DNA of 64,000 nucleotides from CBDBJK01 sp965206395 (lineage in GTDB: Bacteria > Chloroflexota > Dehalococcoidia > Lucifugimonadales > CATOSD01): the NCBI GenBank assembly GCA_965206395.1, contig CBDBJK010000031.1:124001-188000 (forward strand), given 5' to 3'. Shown in pieces: positions 1 to 8,915 of this stretch. Within the stretch, counting starts at the first letter, position 1; each line of letters starts with the position of its first letter. The translations under genes and the position numbers were made by a program. The notes below the pieces were generated by a model. The model was given only the letters and a program-made list of their open reading frames with translations, did no database searches and was not told the origin of the DNA.

Positions 1-340
1 CAGTCATGTTGAACACCATGCGATCGCGCAGGATGCCCGCGGGGTGACACATGATGTCTAGCCTGCCAAAGTTGTCTATGGCGGTCTGGACTATCTTTGC
101 CGCCGAGTCGAACTCGGCAACCGAGTCGTAACAGGCGACGGCTGTGCCTCCGGCGTTGCGAATGTCCTGGACTGTCTGATCCGCAGGCGCGGCTGCTTCC
201 CCTGTGCCGTCAACCGCGCCACCGAGGTCGTTGACCACGACGGACGCGCCCTCTTCTGCAAGCAGCTTGGCGGTGGCCGCGCCGATTCCGCGCCCGGCCC
301 CGGTTACGATGGCTACTCTGCCTTCTAATCTATTTCCCAT
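1..340 (-). CDS. SDR-family oxidoreductase, N-terminal part (runs off window)
   Basis: The N-terminal 113 residues of a short-chain dehydrogenase/reductase; the rest lies left of the window. The start ATG at 340 opens MGNRLEGRVAIVTGAGRG, giving the Rossmann TGxxxGxG motif (TGAGRGIG) near residues 13-20. It is followed by the NDLGG region and the GRLDI strand typical of NAD(P)-dependent SDRs. The catalytic Ser-Tyr-Lys part is not visible. It is a close paralogue of the next gene: their first 18 residues differ at only two positions, and they lie 55 bp apart on the same strand, so they look like a tandem duplication. Family is certain, substrate unknown. Confidence 0.85.
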   Translation of the reverse strand, partial: MGNRLEGRVAIVTGAGRGIGAATAKLLAEEGASVVVNDLGGAVDGTGEAAAPADQTVQDIRNAGGTAVACYDSVAEFDSAAKIVQTAIDNFGRLDIMCHPAGILRDRMVFNMT

Positions 341-395
341 TTCTTTAACCTCTCACTGATTTTATCTAAATACTGGTAGCTAGGGTACGGAAGGC

Positions 396-1322
396 TTAGA
401 AGCCTGTCCCGATCATCTTGGGCATCAGGACATCCATCTCGTCCATAGTGAAGTTGCCGTACTTGTGGACGCTCTTCTCTATGGAAGGGTTGGAGTACAG
501 GTAGATGCTGCCGCCGCGTACTCCGAACACATAGCCGTTGATGTTGGGGGAGGCGTAAGTGCAGAGGTAAACGGCCAGCGGGGCCACGTTTTCGGGGTCA
601 TCCGGGAATCCAGGCCCTTCCCACTCGCTTAAAGGAGGCGAGGGACCGATTCCTGCTCTCTCGTCGCGGGTGGGGAGCGATTCCTGGGCTACACGATATT
701 CATCGACAGTACCGGGGAACAGCCTGGTTTCAACCATCGGCGAGATGGCATTGCAGGTAGCGCCATATCTTCCCAGGTCTCTTGCAACCGTGCGAGTGAC
801 GCCGACGATTCCCTCTGAAGCGGCGGCGTAGTTTGAGCGTCCGATTTCGCCCAGGCCAGCGTCAGAGGTCATGTTGACGATTCGCCCGCTCCGCTGCTGC
901 CGGAAGAGGATGCCCCCGAACTTGCACGTCGAGAAGACTCCTTTGCCATTGTTCCTGACAACCAGGTCGAACTCTGCTGGAGTCATCTGGAAAATCATCC
1001 GGTCTCGCGTGATGCCCGTGCTGTTGACCAGCACGTCCAGTTGCCCGCCAAATGTATCGACAGCGGTCTTGATCACGTTCTCGCCGCCCGCCATCTCCGC
1101 AATGTTGTCGTAGTTTGCGACAGCGTTACCGCCCCTCCCCTTGATCTCGGCAACGACCTTGTCTGCTGGTTCGTGTGACGAGCCTGTTCCGTCAACGTCG
1201 CACCCCAGGTCGTTCACCACGACGGACGCGCCCTCTTCCGCGAGCAGCAACGCCACGCCGCGACCTACGCCTCTACCGGCTCCTGTGACTAGCGCTACCT
1301 TTCCCTCTAATCGATTTCCCAT
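396..1322 (-). CDS. SDR-family oxidoreductase with altered catalytic motif
   Basis: A 308-residue short-chain dehydrogenase/reductase, predicted cytosolic and NAD(P)-dependent. The cofactor motif TGAGRGVG lies near residues 14-21, the NNGKG region near 125, and a Ser in NMTSDAG near 152. The expected YxxxK motif reads NYAAASEG, so the catalytic Lys is replaced by Ser. The C-terminal ~80 residues are longer than in a classical 250-residue SDR. The start is supported by GGAGGTGAG five bases upstream of the ATG. It is the tandem paralogue of the truncated SDR at the window edge. It may act on an unusual substrate or have lost activity. Family call firm, function not. Confidence 0.85.
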   Translation of the reverse strand: MGNRLEGKVALVTGAGRGVGRGVALLLAEEGASVVVNDLGCDVDGTGSSHEPADKVVAEIKGRGGNAVANYDNIAEMAGGENVIKTAVDTFGGQLDVLVNSTGITRDRMIFQMTPAEFDLVVRNNGKGVFSTCKFGGILFRQQRSGRIVNMTSDAGLGEIGRSNYAAASEGIVGVTRTVARDLGRYGATCNAISPMVETRLFPGTVDEYRVAQESLPTRDERAGIGPSPPLSEWEGPGFPDDPENVAPLAVYLCTYASPNINGYVFGVRGGSIYLYSNPSIEKSVHKYGNFTMDEMDVLMPKMIGTGF

Positions 1323-1637
1323 ATGCTCACCTCCAAGCTATTGTTTGCTTTGTCTTTGCCATCCTCATTTATGAGATTGCTTTCAGGCTATTCCGAGGAG
1401 TCGGACACGTCTGGCAGTATGTATGCAGTTCGTCCGCGCCGGACATCGGCGAGACATCCGATTGTGTGGCATCGACTCGCGCAACATTATAACCTCATCT
1501 ACCCGTCTTGTGTAAAGATTTCCAGGGAATCGGCATATTCAGGCTAGAAATTGCCGAACAGGATAGTCTTTCACTGGCTTCCTGACAGGATGTGGTTTTT
1601 GATAGTATCCTTTGAGTATCAAAAACAGGAGCGTCAG
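1323..1637. other. intergenic region between divergent genes
   Basis: About 315 bp between the SDR (leftward) and the phosphatase (rightward). It holds the SDR ribosome-binding site at its left edge and must hold both promoters. I see no RNA gene, repeat or convincing small gene; the short frames here lack ribosome-binding sites and family signatures. Confidence 0.5.
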
Positions 1638-2324
1638 TTGATACACGAGAATTTCCAGTGTGAGTTCTATTTCATTCGACACGGTGAGTCGTTGTCCAAC
1701 GCTACACCGGGATTTGCGGCAGGGGCCAACTTTGATGCGCCCCTTACGCCCACCGGAGTCGAGCAGGCCCGCGTGCTTGGACGCCGCTTGAGGCAAGAGA
1801 AGGTGCGCTTCGATAGAGTTTATAGCTCCAGCCTGACCCGCGCCGTCCAGACAACGGAGGCCATGCTAGGCGAGATGGGCGAGGCTGATAGGCCGTTCCC
1901 GAAGGTGGATGCCCTTATCGAGCAGCAGATACCTGGATGGAGAGGCGTTCCAGCAGATGAGGCGTGGACTCCCGAAACGCGTATATATATGGAAATCAAG
2001 GGTTCGCACTTCGTGGGGCCGGAAGGAGAGTCGCTGCGTATGGTGCAGCGGCGCAGTTCCGGCTGGCTTGAGGATGAGATTATCTACAACAAAGAGCTGA
2101 TTGAGAAAGAGCAGTCATTGAAAATAGCCATCGTCGGGCACGGCAATACGAATCGATGCCTGTTCCACTACATCATGGGATTCGACGAGCGGTTCATTAT
2201 GCGCATCGGAATCGCCAACACTTCGATCTCTCGATTCATCTTCAACAAAGAGGGTTGGTCTGTCTTGTGCCTCAACGATGACCGCCACCTGAATGACGCT
2301 GCTCAGATTGAGGCTGCGCTATGA
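1638..2324 (+). CDS. histidine phosphatase family protein (phosphoglycerate mutase-like)
   Basis: Member of the histidine phosphatase superfamily, which forms a phospho-His intermediate and acts on diverse phosphorylated metabolites. The RHGES motif (phosphorylated His) lies about 13 residues from the proposed start. The second catalytic His is in IVGHGNTNRC in the C-terminal half. I choose the TTG at 1638 because AGGAG sits at 1627-1631, six bases upstream. An ATG at 1551 in the same frame would add 29 residues without family resemblance and has no clear ribosome-binding site. Length about 228 residues is normal for a broad-specificity phosphatase. Substrate cannot be told; the neighbours suggest no pathway. 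Confidence 0.85.
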   Translation: MIHENFQCEFYFIRHGESLSNATPGFAAGANFDAPLTPTGVEQARVLGRRLRQEKVRFDRVYSSSLTRAVQTTEAMLGEMGEADRPFPKVDALIEQQIPGWRGVPADEAWTPETRIYMEIKGSHFVGPEGESLRMVQRRSSGWLEDEIIYNKELIEKEQSLKIAIVGHGNTNRCLFHYIMGFDERFIMRIGIANTSISRFIFNKEGWSVLCLNDDRHLNDAAQIEAAL

Positions 2325-2389
2325 GGAGCGTCTGGCTCTCTTCGTCAAGACAGGCTGAGAGGGGTGTGTTTCGGGTGGGATGCGCTACG

Positions 2390-2469
2390 ACCTCACCCCC
2401 GTCCCCTCTCCTTGCAAGGAGAGGGGTGACCAAAAGCGGGGCTTGCTTTCAAATTGCTGGGGTGGGGTT
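2390..2469. repeat. palindromic intergenic repeat, type I (copy R1)
   Basis: An ~80-bp element bounded by ACCTCACCCCC and GGGGTGGGGTT, with an inner hairpin CCCCTCTCC-TTGCAA-GGAGAGGGG. It has the same plan as copies near 8.74, 36.50 and 45.38 kb, and closest sequence to the reverse complement of the 36.5-kb copy. It lies between convergent genes. Probably a REP- or MITE-like element. Confidence 0.7.
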
Positions 2470-2493
2470 GGTAGGCTACGCTACAGACAAATA

Positions 2494-3192
2494 CTACCAG
2501 CTTTCGTACATGATGCGAGAGGCAGGCACTCCAAGCCCTTCGACCATCAGCACTGTGTCGGCTACCATTGAGGGCGGGCCACAGATGAAGAAGAGAGCGT
2601 TGAGGTCGATGTCAGCCTTTTCGAGCATGTCAGCGTCTATTCTGCCGACACGACTATCCCAAGGTTCGCTTGTTGGCTGAGTCACGGTGAACAGGCAGCG
2701 GATATTTTCGTTCTTGCTGGCGATTTCGTTCAGGTCATCGTGGAACAGCAATTCAGACGGAGCCTTCGCGCTGTATACCAATGTGAGGCGTACTTCAGGC
2801 GCGGCGTCGTTGACGTACTTGACGATGCTCATCAGCGGCGTAATGCCGATTCCTCCGGCGATAAGCGTCAGTGAATCGCCCATGTCGTGCTTGTAATAGA
2901 AGTCGCCGCCGACTTCGATGTGCAGCACGTCCCCGACTCTGGCCCGGTCGTGGATGTAGTGCGTCACGGGGTTTTCACCGACCAGTTTCACGGCGAGGTC
3001 TATCGTATCCGTAGTCGTAGGGGACGAGGTCATAGAGTATCCGGCGATTCCTACCTCGCCGTCTATCTCGGCGTAGCAGTCCATCCACTGTCCGGGCAGA
3101 AAGCGAAACTCCTGCCCGCCAAGGTCAAGCCTCAATGACTTTGTCGTGGGCGTTTCCTGCCGTATGTCGATTATCGTGACCGGTATCTGCAT
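2494..3192 (-). CDS. FAD/NAD(P)-binding oxidoreductase (ferredoxin reductase-like)
   Basis: A 232-residue protein of the ferredoxin-NADP reductase family: N-terminal flavin-binding barrel, then NAD-binding domain. The flavin motif appears degenerate as AGYSMTSSP near residues 51-59 (canonical RxYS). The pyridine-nucleotide motif is AGGIGITPLMS near 112-122, followed by LVYSAK and FICGPPSMV near the C-terminus. There is no [2Fe-2S] cysteine cluster, so it needs a separate electron partner or acts as a flavin reductase. The start lies only 3 bp after the stop of the upstream binding-protein gene, so the two are almost certainly one transcript and translationally coupled. Partner and substrate unknown. 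Confidence 0.85.
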   Translation of the reverse strand: MQIPVTIIDIRQETPTTKSLRLDLGGQEFRFLPGQWMDCYAEIDGEVGIAGYSMTSSPTTTDTIDLAVKLVGENPVTHYIHDRARVGDVLHIEVGGDFYYKHDMGDSLTLIAGGIGITPLMSIVKYVNDAAPEVRLTLVYSAKAPSELLFHDDLNEIASKNENIRCLFTVTQPTSEPWDSRVGRIDADMLEKADIDLNALFFICGPPSMVADTVLMVEGLGVPASRIMYESW

Positions 3193-3195
3193 CCC

Positions 3196-4128
3196 TTAAA
3201 CCTGTTGCATGGCTTTGCGCGCGAACTCTGGACGCACCAACCTTTCATAAGCATGGCTGCCCTTGACAAGCCCGCCGTCGATTAGCACGTCGCGTAGGGT
3301 CGTGAAGCCCTCTTCGCCTATCAACGGGTCTGTCGCCCAGTTGTTCTGCTCTTTGTAGAGCCGGATGCCCCGCTCCAGCACTTCAGGCGAGGTTTCGGGG
3401 AAGAACGATGCAACCGACTCGACGACTTCGCGGGGTTCGCTCGCGGCCAGCCACTTCTGTGCGTTGAAGAAGCCATTGACGAACTGCTGCACCACGTCCG
3501 GGTTGGAATCGAGATACTTCGGCGTGACGGCGAAGGAGCTGTAGCATATGTACCCCAGGGCGTTCCCGATCGCCGTTGCGACATGCCCGGCCCCGTCCTC
3601 GACAAGCTGCTGCGCCTGCGGATTCGGCATGTGGATATAGTCGGCCTCGCCATTGCGAAAGCGTTCCAGCGCCTCTTCCGCCGACAGACCTTCAATCAGT
3701 TTGAGGCTTTCCAAATCGACTCCGTTGCGTTTGAGCGCGAACCGCAATGACATCCAGGGCACGGGAGTGAAGCCTACCGGAATGATTGTGCCCCCTTCGA
3801 TGTCTTTCCATGCCCAGCCGTCCGTAGGGTTGCGCGACACGAGATAGAAGCCGTCGCGTTGGTTTATCTCGGCGATGTGCAAGGCGGCCTCTTCATAGCC
3901 TTCGTCAAGCTCCATAAGGCTTCGGCTCAGGCCCGATTGAACGATGTCGACTTCGCCTGCCTTGAGCAGCGCCCCTGCTGATTGTCCCGACGGCACGGTG
4001 CTGAACAGGACATCCAGGCCTTCGCGGTACAGGAACCCTCCTGCGACGGCGACGTGAATTGGGGTATAGAACTGGTTATGGAAAACCTCCATCAGCCGAA
4101 GGCGCGTGTTTCCGCCAGATGAAGTCAT
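3196..4128 (-). CDS. NMT1/THI5-like substrate-binding domain protein
   Basis: A 310-residue protein resembling the NMT1/THI5 family, which includes periplasmic binding proteins of ABC transporters for pyrimidine, taurine or nitrate-like compounds, as well as enzymes. The visible pattern is the N-terminal FYTPIHVAVAGGFLYREG, then a GQSAGALLKAGEVDI segment, then a PxYLDSNPDVVQQFVNGF helix, all usual for this family. No signal peptide or lipobox is present, so it may be cytoplasmic. I choose the ATG at 4128 because GGAGGG lies seven bases upstream; an ATG at 4143 would add five residues. No ABC permease or ATPase is adjacent. The flavoprotein gene follows after 3 bp, hinting at an enzymatic pair. 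Confidence 0.75.
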   Translation of the reverse strand: MTSSGGNTRLRLMEVFHNQFYTPIHVAVAGGFLYREGLDVLFSTVPSGQSAGALLKAGEVDIVQSGLSRSLMELDEGYEEAALHIAEINQRDGFYLVSRNPTDGWAWKDIEGGTIIPVGFTPVPWMSLRFALKRNGVDLESLKLIEGLSAEEALERFRNGEADYIHMPNPQAQQLVEDGAGHVATAIGNALGYICYSSFAVTPKYLDSNPDVVQQFVNGFFNAQKWLAASEPREVVESVASFFPETSPEVLERGIRLYKEQNNWATDPLIGEEGFTTLRDVLIDGGLVKGSHAYERLVRPEFARKAMQQV

Positions 4129-4198
4129 GCTATTGCCCTCCATAGTGGAAATCCATAACTGGTTGGCCTTTTGTCAACTCTGAGTAAAGACGACGTAT

Positions 4199-4299
4199 TC
4201 CCTTCTCCCCTGGCGGGAGAAGGTCAGGATGAGGGGGAACGCATGCTTATTCAGACGCCTCACCCTCACCTTAATCCTCTCCCGTCGAGGGAGAGGAAA
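4199..4299. repeat. palindromic intergenic repeat, type II (copy R5)
   Basis: About 100 bp made of two hairpins, CCTTCTCCCC..GGGAGAAGG and CCTCTCCCGTCGAGGGAGAGG, joined by CTCACCCTCACCTTAATC. The segment CACCCTCACCTTAATCCTCTCCCG recurs in inverse orientation near 43.25 kb. It sits in the 267-bp gap between two minus-strand genes. A short open frame across it is a by-product of the repeat. Confidence 0.65.
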
Positions 4300-4395
4300 A
4301 TGTATGCTACCTTCAGGCGGAATTGATATTATGCCAGGGTAGCATGTCTTGCACGCCCGTCCTAAACCTCTCTCCACATCACGCAGGAGGGAATT

Positions 4396-5733
4396 TTACT
4401 GCCTTACGCGCTGAATGACCTTGCGAGTCGCGTCCACCAGCGTGTCGACTTCGGCCTCGGTGGTCTTGATGTTAATCGCGCCCGCGCCGCCGCCCATAGT
4501 CAGCACTCCCTCGTTGAGCAGGCCTGTGAACAACGCCCTGTTCATAGCCTTATCGCCTTGAAGAGATGAACGGTAGTCAACGACTTCCTCTGAGGTGAAA
4601 TGGATTCCAAACAGCGACGATATGCCCGTGACCTGCGCCGGAACCTCAAGCTCGTCAAACACGGCCCTCAGTTTGTTTCGCAGCGTGTCTCCTAGTTGGC
4701 TCATGCGCTGGTAGACCTCTGGGGTCAACTCGTCCATGACGATTTCGCCAGCAGCCATAGTCAAGGGGTTGCCGTTGAAAGTCCCCGCATGGCTCAGGAC
4801 AGGCCCGCCTTCTGTCGGGTCGAAAAGGGACATGATATCCTCGCGGCCACCGAACGCCCCGACCGGCGTACCGCCGCCGATTATCTTGCCCATCGTGGTC
4901 ATGTCCGGGATCACGCCGAGCAATTCCTGTGCGCCGCCCCGCGCGACTCTGAGGCTCTGTACTTCGTCGAATATCAGGAGAATGCCATACTCACGGGTTA
5001 TCTCGCGTATCCCTTCCAGAAAGCTCACGTTCGCGGGAAGGTAGCCGAAGGTGGAGGAGACTGCCTCCATGATGAGACAGGATAGTTCGTCCTTGTGCTG
5101 CCTGATGATGCGTTCGCAGGTCTCCAGGTCGTTGTACGGCAACACGACGACATCATTGGAGATGCCTGGCGGTTGTCCCGGATACTCAGGAATGGGAGCA
5201 GTCCCATTGGGGTCTAGCTTGTCGGCAGAAGGGTGTACGCTAATTTCCGCATACTCGTGAGAGCCGTGATAGCCGCCCTCGAACTTGGCTATCTTGTGCT
5301 TGCCGGTGAAGGCGCGGGCGGCGCGAATCGCCATCATCGTGCCCTCGGTGCCGGAGTTCGTGAAACGTATCCTCTCGACCGAAGGTATTCGCTCGCACAG
5401 AATTCTCGCCAGGCGAGTCTGGTCTTCGGTTGGCACGCTGAAAGCCATGCCAAGCGGCGCTTTTTCCTGGATAGCCTTGATAATCCGTGGATGAGCATGG
5501 CCCAGTATCAGGCTGGTGGCGTTGATTACGTAGTCGAGGTAGCGGTTGCCATCAACGTCGTACATATACAGACCTTCGCCGTGATCGGCGAAAAATGGGT
5601 AGGGAGCGAAGTACTGGACGCCTCGCGTACTGCCTCCGGGCAGATATTTTGCCGCCTCCTTCTGAAGCTCCCCGGCCCTTGGAGTGCTGGCGATGTACTG
5701 GTCTATCTCGCGTTGATGCTGCTCTGATACCAT
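4396..5733 (-). CDS. class III aminotransferase (glutamate-1-semialdehyde aminomutase-like)
   Basis: A 445-residue PLP-dependent class III aminotransferase, nearest in pattern to glutamate-1-semialdehyde 2,1-aminomutase. Visible motifs: NSGTEGTMMAIRAAR near residues 125-140, FEGGYHGSH near 150, the PLP-ring Asp in IFDEVQSLR near 254, and the Schiff-base Lys in TMGKIIGGGTPVGAFGG near 280. The start is supported by AAGGAG six bases before the ATG. True HemL sits in haem operons. Here the neighbours are SDRs and a binding protein, and hemA is 34 kb away, so a catabolic or secondary transaminase is as likely as HemL. Confidence 0.8.
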   Translation of the reverse strand: MVSEQHQREIDQYIASTPRAGELQKEAAKYLPGGSTRGVQYFAPYPFFADHGEGLYMYDVDGNRYLDYVINATSLILGHAHPRIIKAIQEKAPLGMAFSVPTEDQTRLARILCERIPSVERIRFTNSGTEGTMMAIRAARAFTGKHKIAKFEGGYHGSHEYAEISVHPSADKLDPNGTAPIPEYPGQPPGISNDVVVLPYNDLETCERIIRQHKDELSCLIMEAVSSTFGYLPANVSFLEGIREITREYGILLIFDEVQSLRVARGGAQELLGVIPDMTTMGKIIGGGTPVGAFGGREDIMSLFDPTEGGPVLSHAGTFNGNPLTMAAGEIVMDELTPEVYQRMSQLGDTLRNKLRAVFDELEVPAQVTGISSLFGIHFTSEEVVDYRSSLQGDKAMNRALFTGLLNEGVLTMGGGAGAINIKTTEAEVDTLVDATRKVIQRVRQ

Positions 5734-6154
5734 TTCAATCTCCTTGCCCGACTCTTGGCTGACGACGGGTTTTGCATTTCAGATGCTCTAATCTGCGCCC
5801 ATTATAGCTCTATGCAGGCTGCTACGCTATCCTGGGTTTCGAGGCGAAAAAACCTGCTTCGAGTGCTATCAGGAGCCGCCTGCCTGACCCTGCATACCGC
5901 AACAGGCGAAATTGCCCTGGAACAGCATCGAATCGCAGTAAACAGGCCCCAGAGAACGTGGTATAATATATACAATGGTGATACATTCTCCCTATATGAA
6001 ACAAGTGGCTGGCATACCCCCGTGTCAGGCCGCATCACGCTCGGCGCAAGTGTACTGAACGTGTTCATGGGATATCTCGTTTGTACCCTCTTTGAGGAAA
6101 TTGCGTGCCCGTGAGGGGCATGTTCTTTTGAAGGCCCAATTCTAGGAGTCGTCA
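5734..6154. other. leader region of gyrA
   Basis: A 421-bp gap between the divergent aminotransferase and gyrA. It holds a likely gyrA promoter (see 5939-5967), and AGGAG at 6145-6149 just ahead of the gyrA ATG. A 119-codon frame from 5755 has no family resemblance and no ribosome-binding site and is not called. Confidence 0.5.
5939..5967 (+). promoter_or_regulatory. putative gyrA promoter
   Basis: TAAACA at 5939-5944 (4 of 6 matches to the -35 consensus), a 17-bp spacer, and a perfect TATAAT at 5962-5967. It lies about 190 bp upstream of gyrA. This is a consensus match by eye only. Confidence 0.4.
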
Positions 6155-8677
6155 ATGGTTACAATCAAGACCGAATTCGGCAACATAAAACCAATTCAGA
6201 TCGAAGACGAGATGCGCAGTTCTTATCTGGACTACGCCATGAGCGTCATCGTGTCGCGGGCGCTGCCCGACGTGCGCGACGGCCTCAAGCCAGTCCAGAG
6301 GCGCATCCTCTACGCCATGCACGAGCTAGGCATGAGGCCAGGCACCGCCTACAAAAAGAGCGCGCGTCTGGTAGGCGAGGTGCTTGGGAAATACCATCCG
6401 CACGGCGATAGCGCGGTCTACGATGCTATGGTTCGCATGGCTCAAACCTGGTCACTGCGAATGCCCCTGGTTGACGGTCAGGGCAACTTCGGCAGCGTCG
6501 ATGGTGACCCACCGGCGGCTCTGCGCTATACTGAGGCCAGGCTTGCGGCAGTCTCCGAGGAGATGCTCGCAAACCTCGATCAGGACACAGTTGATTTTAT
6601 AGACAACTTCGACGGTTCTCTGCGAGAGCCTGTGGTGCTGCCCGCAAGACTGCCGAACCTGCTAATAAACGGCGCGTCTGGAATCGCCGTCGGAATGGCG
6701 ACCAACATACCGCCTCACAACCCCTCAGAGATATGCGACGCGATTGTTCGGCTTTTAGACAGGCCCGACATGACAATCGAGCAACTCATGCGCTACGTGA
6801 AAGGCCCGGACTTTCCCACCGGCGCGACGATTATGGGACGCGAGGGCATAAAGAACGCTTACATGACCGGTCGCGGTCAGATCATAGTCCGCGCCAGGGC
6901 CGAAATCGAGGAAACCGCTCGCTCCAACCGAATGCAGATTATTGTTTCCGAGTTGCCTTACCAGGTCAACAAGGCATCGCTCGTCGAGAAGATAGCCAAC
7001 CTTGCGAAGGATAAACGCATCGACGGCATCTCTGAAATACGCGACGAGTCCGACAGAGACGGTATGAGGATCGTCATAGAGTTGCGCGCGGGTGTTCAGC
7101 CGATGGTCGTGCGGAATAACCTTTACAAGCTCACTGCCTTGCAAAGCTCGTTCTCGGCCAATATGCTGGCCCTGGTGGAAGGCACGCCCAGGACTCTCAA
7201 CTTGAAGCAGGCTCTCCAGTATTACATCGACTTCCGCCTGCAGGTTATCACTCGCCGCACCGAGTACGAGTTGAGGCGTGCCAGAGAGCGCGCCCATATC
7301 CTTGCAGGTTTGAGAATAGCCCTCAGCCATCTGGACGCCATTATCGCCTTGATTCGCGCGTCCGCAGATGCCGAGGCAGCCAGAAACGGGCTTATAGCTC
7401 AATTTGGCCTCGACCAGGTTCAGGCCCAGGCCATCCTGGATATGCAGCTTCGCCGTATCGCCACTCTGGAACGAGAACGCCTGGAGAAGGAGTACCAGGA
7501 GCTTCAGGCGAGCATTCAGGGTATGGAAGAGCTGCTTGCCAGCCCTGCCAAAGTGCAGTCTGAGATAAAGAAAGAGACGCAGCAGCTAAAGAAGAAGTTC
7601 GGACAGCAGAGACGCACAGACATAAGCGACGATGATCACGACATTAGCCGAGAGGAGCTTGAAGCCCACGAACAGGTGGTCGTCACTCTCAGCCAGGGCG
7701 GGTACATCAAGCGAATCATAGCTGAGACCTACCGAAACCAGCATAGGGGCGGCAGAGGCGTCGTCAGTATGAACACAAGGGAAGACGACCCTGTAAGGCA
7801 TATCCTGGTCGTCGACAGCCACGACAGATTGCTCTTCTTCACGGATAGAGGCAGGGTGATAGCCTTGAAGTCTTACGAGTTGAAGGCTGATACCTCTCGA
7901 AACACCAGGGGCGTGCCTGTGGTAAACGTTATCCCGCTGGGTGACACGGAGCGGGTCAACGCCATTATCGCAGTGCCCGACCTGGAAGCGGAGGACACCT
8001 ACCTGGTGATGGCGACCAAGAAGGGCAGCATCAAACGAGTGGCGCTCAACAACATAGCATCAATTCGTCCATCTGGCCTTATCATAATGAACCTGAAAAG
8101 CGACGACGAACTGGTGGGCGCTCGCCTCGCCAAAGAGCAAGATGACGTAGTTCTAGTTTCCGAGCAGGGCATGTCCATCAGGTTCCTGGTATCAGACGTT
8201 GTGCCCAGGGGAAGGTCCGCCGGGGGAGTCAAGGGCATGGTACTGCGCGGCAAGGACCGAGTCGTGTCGATGGACATAGGGATTCCCAAGACCAAGCTGT
8301 TGACCATCAGCAAGAAGGGGTACGGCAAGCTGACTCCCTTGAGCGCGTACAGGCGTCAGGGCAGGGGCGGCGTCGGAATAAAGACTTTCACCATCACCAA
8401 GAAAACGGGCGTTGTGGCTGCCGCGGAAGTCGTCGATGACAGCACCGAGGTCTACGTCGTATCCGAGCAGGCGCAGGTGTTGAGGACGAGCCTATCCGAA
8501 ATCTCAAGCATGGGTAGGACGACCCAGGGCGTCACAATCTTCAAGCCACAGCCGGGCGACTCCGTTGCCTCTATCGCCTGTGTCAAAGCGCTGGACATTC
8601 CAGACGACACCGACGAGACTCCCGCCAAGAGCAATGGCAGGAGCAACGGGAAGAAGTCTGTGACGGACATCAGCTAA
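6155..8677 (+). CDS. gyrA: DNA gyrase subunit A
   Basis: The 840-residue A subunit of DNA gyrase, a type IIA topoisomerase that introduces negative supercoils with GyrB. The breakage-reunion domain opens with YAMSVIVSRALPDVRDG. The active-site Tyr is Y125 in LRYTEARL. The quinolone region GKYHPHGDSAVYD has Ser86 and Asp90 where E. coli has Ser83 and Asp87, the quinolone-sensitive state. The C-terminal beta-pinwheel carries a GyrA box QHRGGRG near residue 530, which separates it from ParC. The C-terminal tail is acidic, then Asn/Ser/Lys-rich. AGGAG precedes the ATG. gyrB is not in the window. Confidence 0.97.
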   Translation: MVTIKTEFGNIKPIQIEDEMRSSYLDYAMSVIVSRALPDVRDGLKPVQRRILYAMHELGMRPGTAYKKSARLVGEVLGKYHPHGDSAVYDAMVRMAQTWSLRMPLVDGQGNFGSVDGDPPAALRYTEARLAAVSEEMLANLDQDTVDFIDNFDGSLREPVVLPARLPNLLINGASGIAVGMATNIPPHNPSEICDAIVRLLDRPDMTIEQLMRYVKGPDFPTGATIMGREGIKNAYMTGRGQIIVRARAEIEETARSNRMQIIVSELPYQVNKASLVEKIANLAKDKRIDGISEIRDESDRDGMRIVIELRAGVQPMVVRNNLYKLTALQSSFSANMLALVEGTPRTLNLKQALQYYIDFRLQVITRRTEYELRRARERAHILAGLRIALSHLDAIIALIRASADAEAARNGLIAQFGLDQVQAQAILDMQLRRIATLERERLEKEYQELQASIQGMEELLASPAKVQSEIKKETQQLKKKFGQQRRTDISDDDHDISREELEAHEQVVVTLSQGGYIKRIIAETYRNQHRGGRGVVSMNTREDDPVRHILVVDSHDRLLFFTDRGRVIALKSYELKADTSRNTRGVPVVNVIPLGDTERVNAIIAVPDLEAEDTYLVMATKKGSIKRVALNNIASIRPSGLIIMNLKSDDELVGARLAKEQDDVVLVSEQGMSIRFLVSDVVPRGRSAGGVKGMVLRGKDRVVSMDIGIPKTKLLTISKKGYGKLTPLSAYRRQGRGGVGIKTFTITKKTGVVAAAEVVDDSTEVYVVSEQAQVLRTSLSEISSMGRTTQGVTIFKPQPGDSVASIACVKALDIPDDTDETPAKSNGRSNGKKSVTDIS

Positions 8678-8741
8678 GCAAAGCGGGCTGCTGCCGCTGC
8701 GGCAAGTATGTAATCTAAAAATGCAATGAAGTGTGCGGCGA

Positions 8742-8839
8742 TACGCCTACCTCACCCCCGTTCCCCCTCTCCTTGAAAGGAGAGGGGGCGCTGTAGATCT
8801 ACGTTAAGCTCTAGATGACGTGGGGGTGAGGTAGGCGTA
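8742..8839. repeat. palindromic intergenic repeat, type I (copy R2)
   Basis: A 98-bp element. The outer arms TACGCCTACCTCACCCCC and GGGGGTGAGGTAGGCGTA pair perfectly. The inner hairpin is CCCCCTCTCC-TTGAAA-GGAGAGGGGG, followed by GCGCTGTAGATC and a third arm. The internal part GGCGCTGTAGATC is shared with the copy at 45.4 kb. It follows gyrA and could also act as its transcription end. Confidence 0.75.
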
Positions 8840-8915
8840 CGCTTCAAGAACTACGTATTTTCATTTTACTTACCTTTCCTCGTCAACCGTCGTGACATGG
8901 GAGTGAGCACCCCTT

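Noticed and set aside
2321..2680. Open frames over the palindromic repeats (also 4174-4377 and 36345-36599)
   Set aside because: Their codons are those of the hairpin repeats; no ribosome-binding site and no protein-like composition.
5755..6114. 119-codon plus-strand frame and its minus-strand counterpart upstream of gyrA
   Set aside because: No family features, no ribosome-binding site, and the likely gyrA promoter lies inside it.
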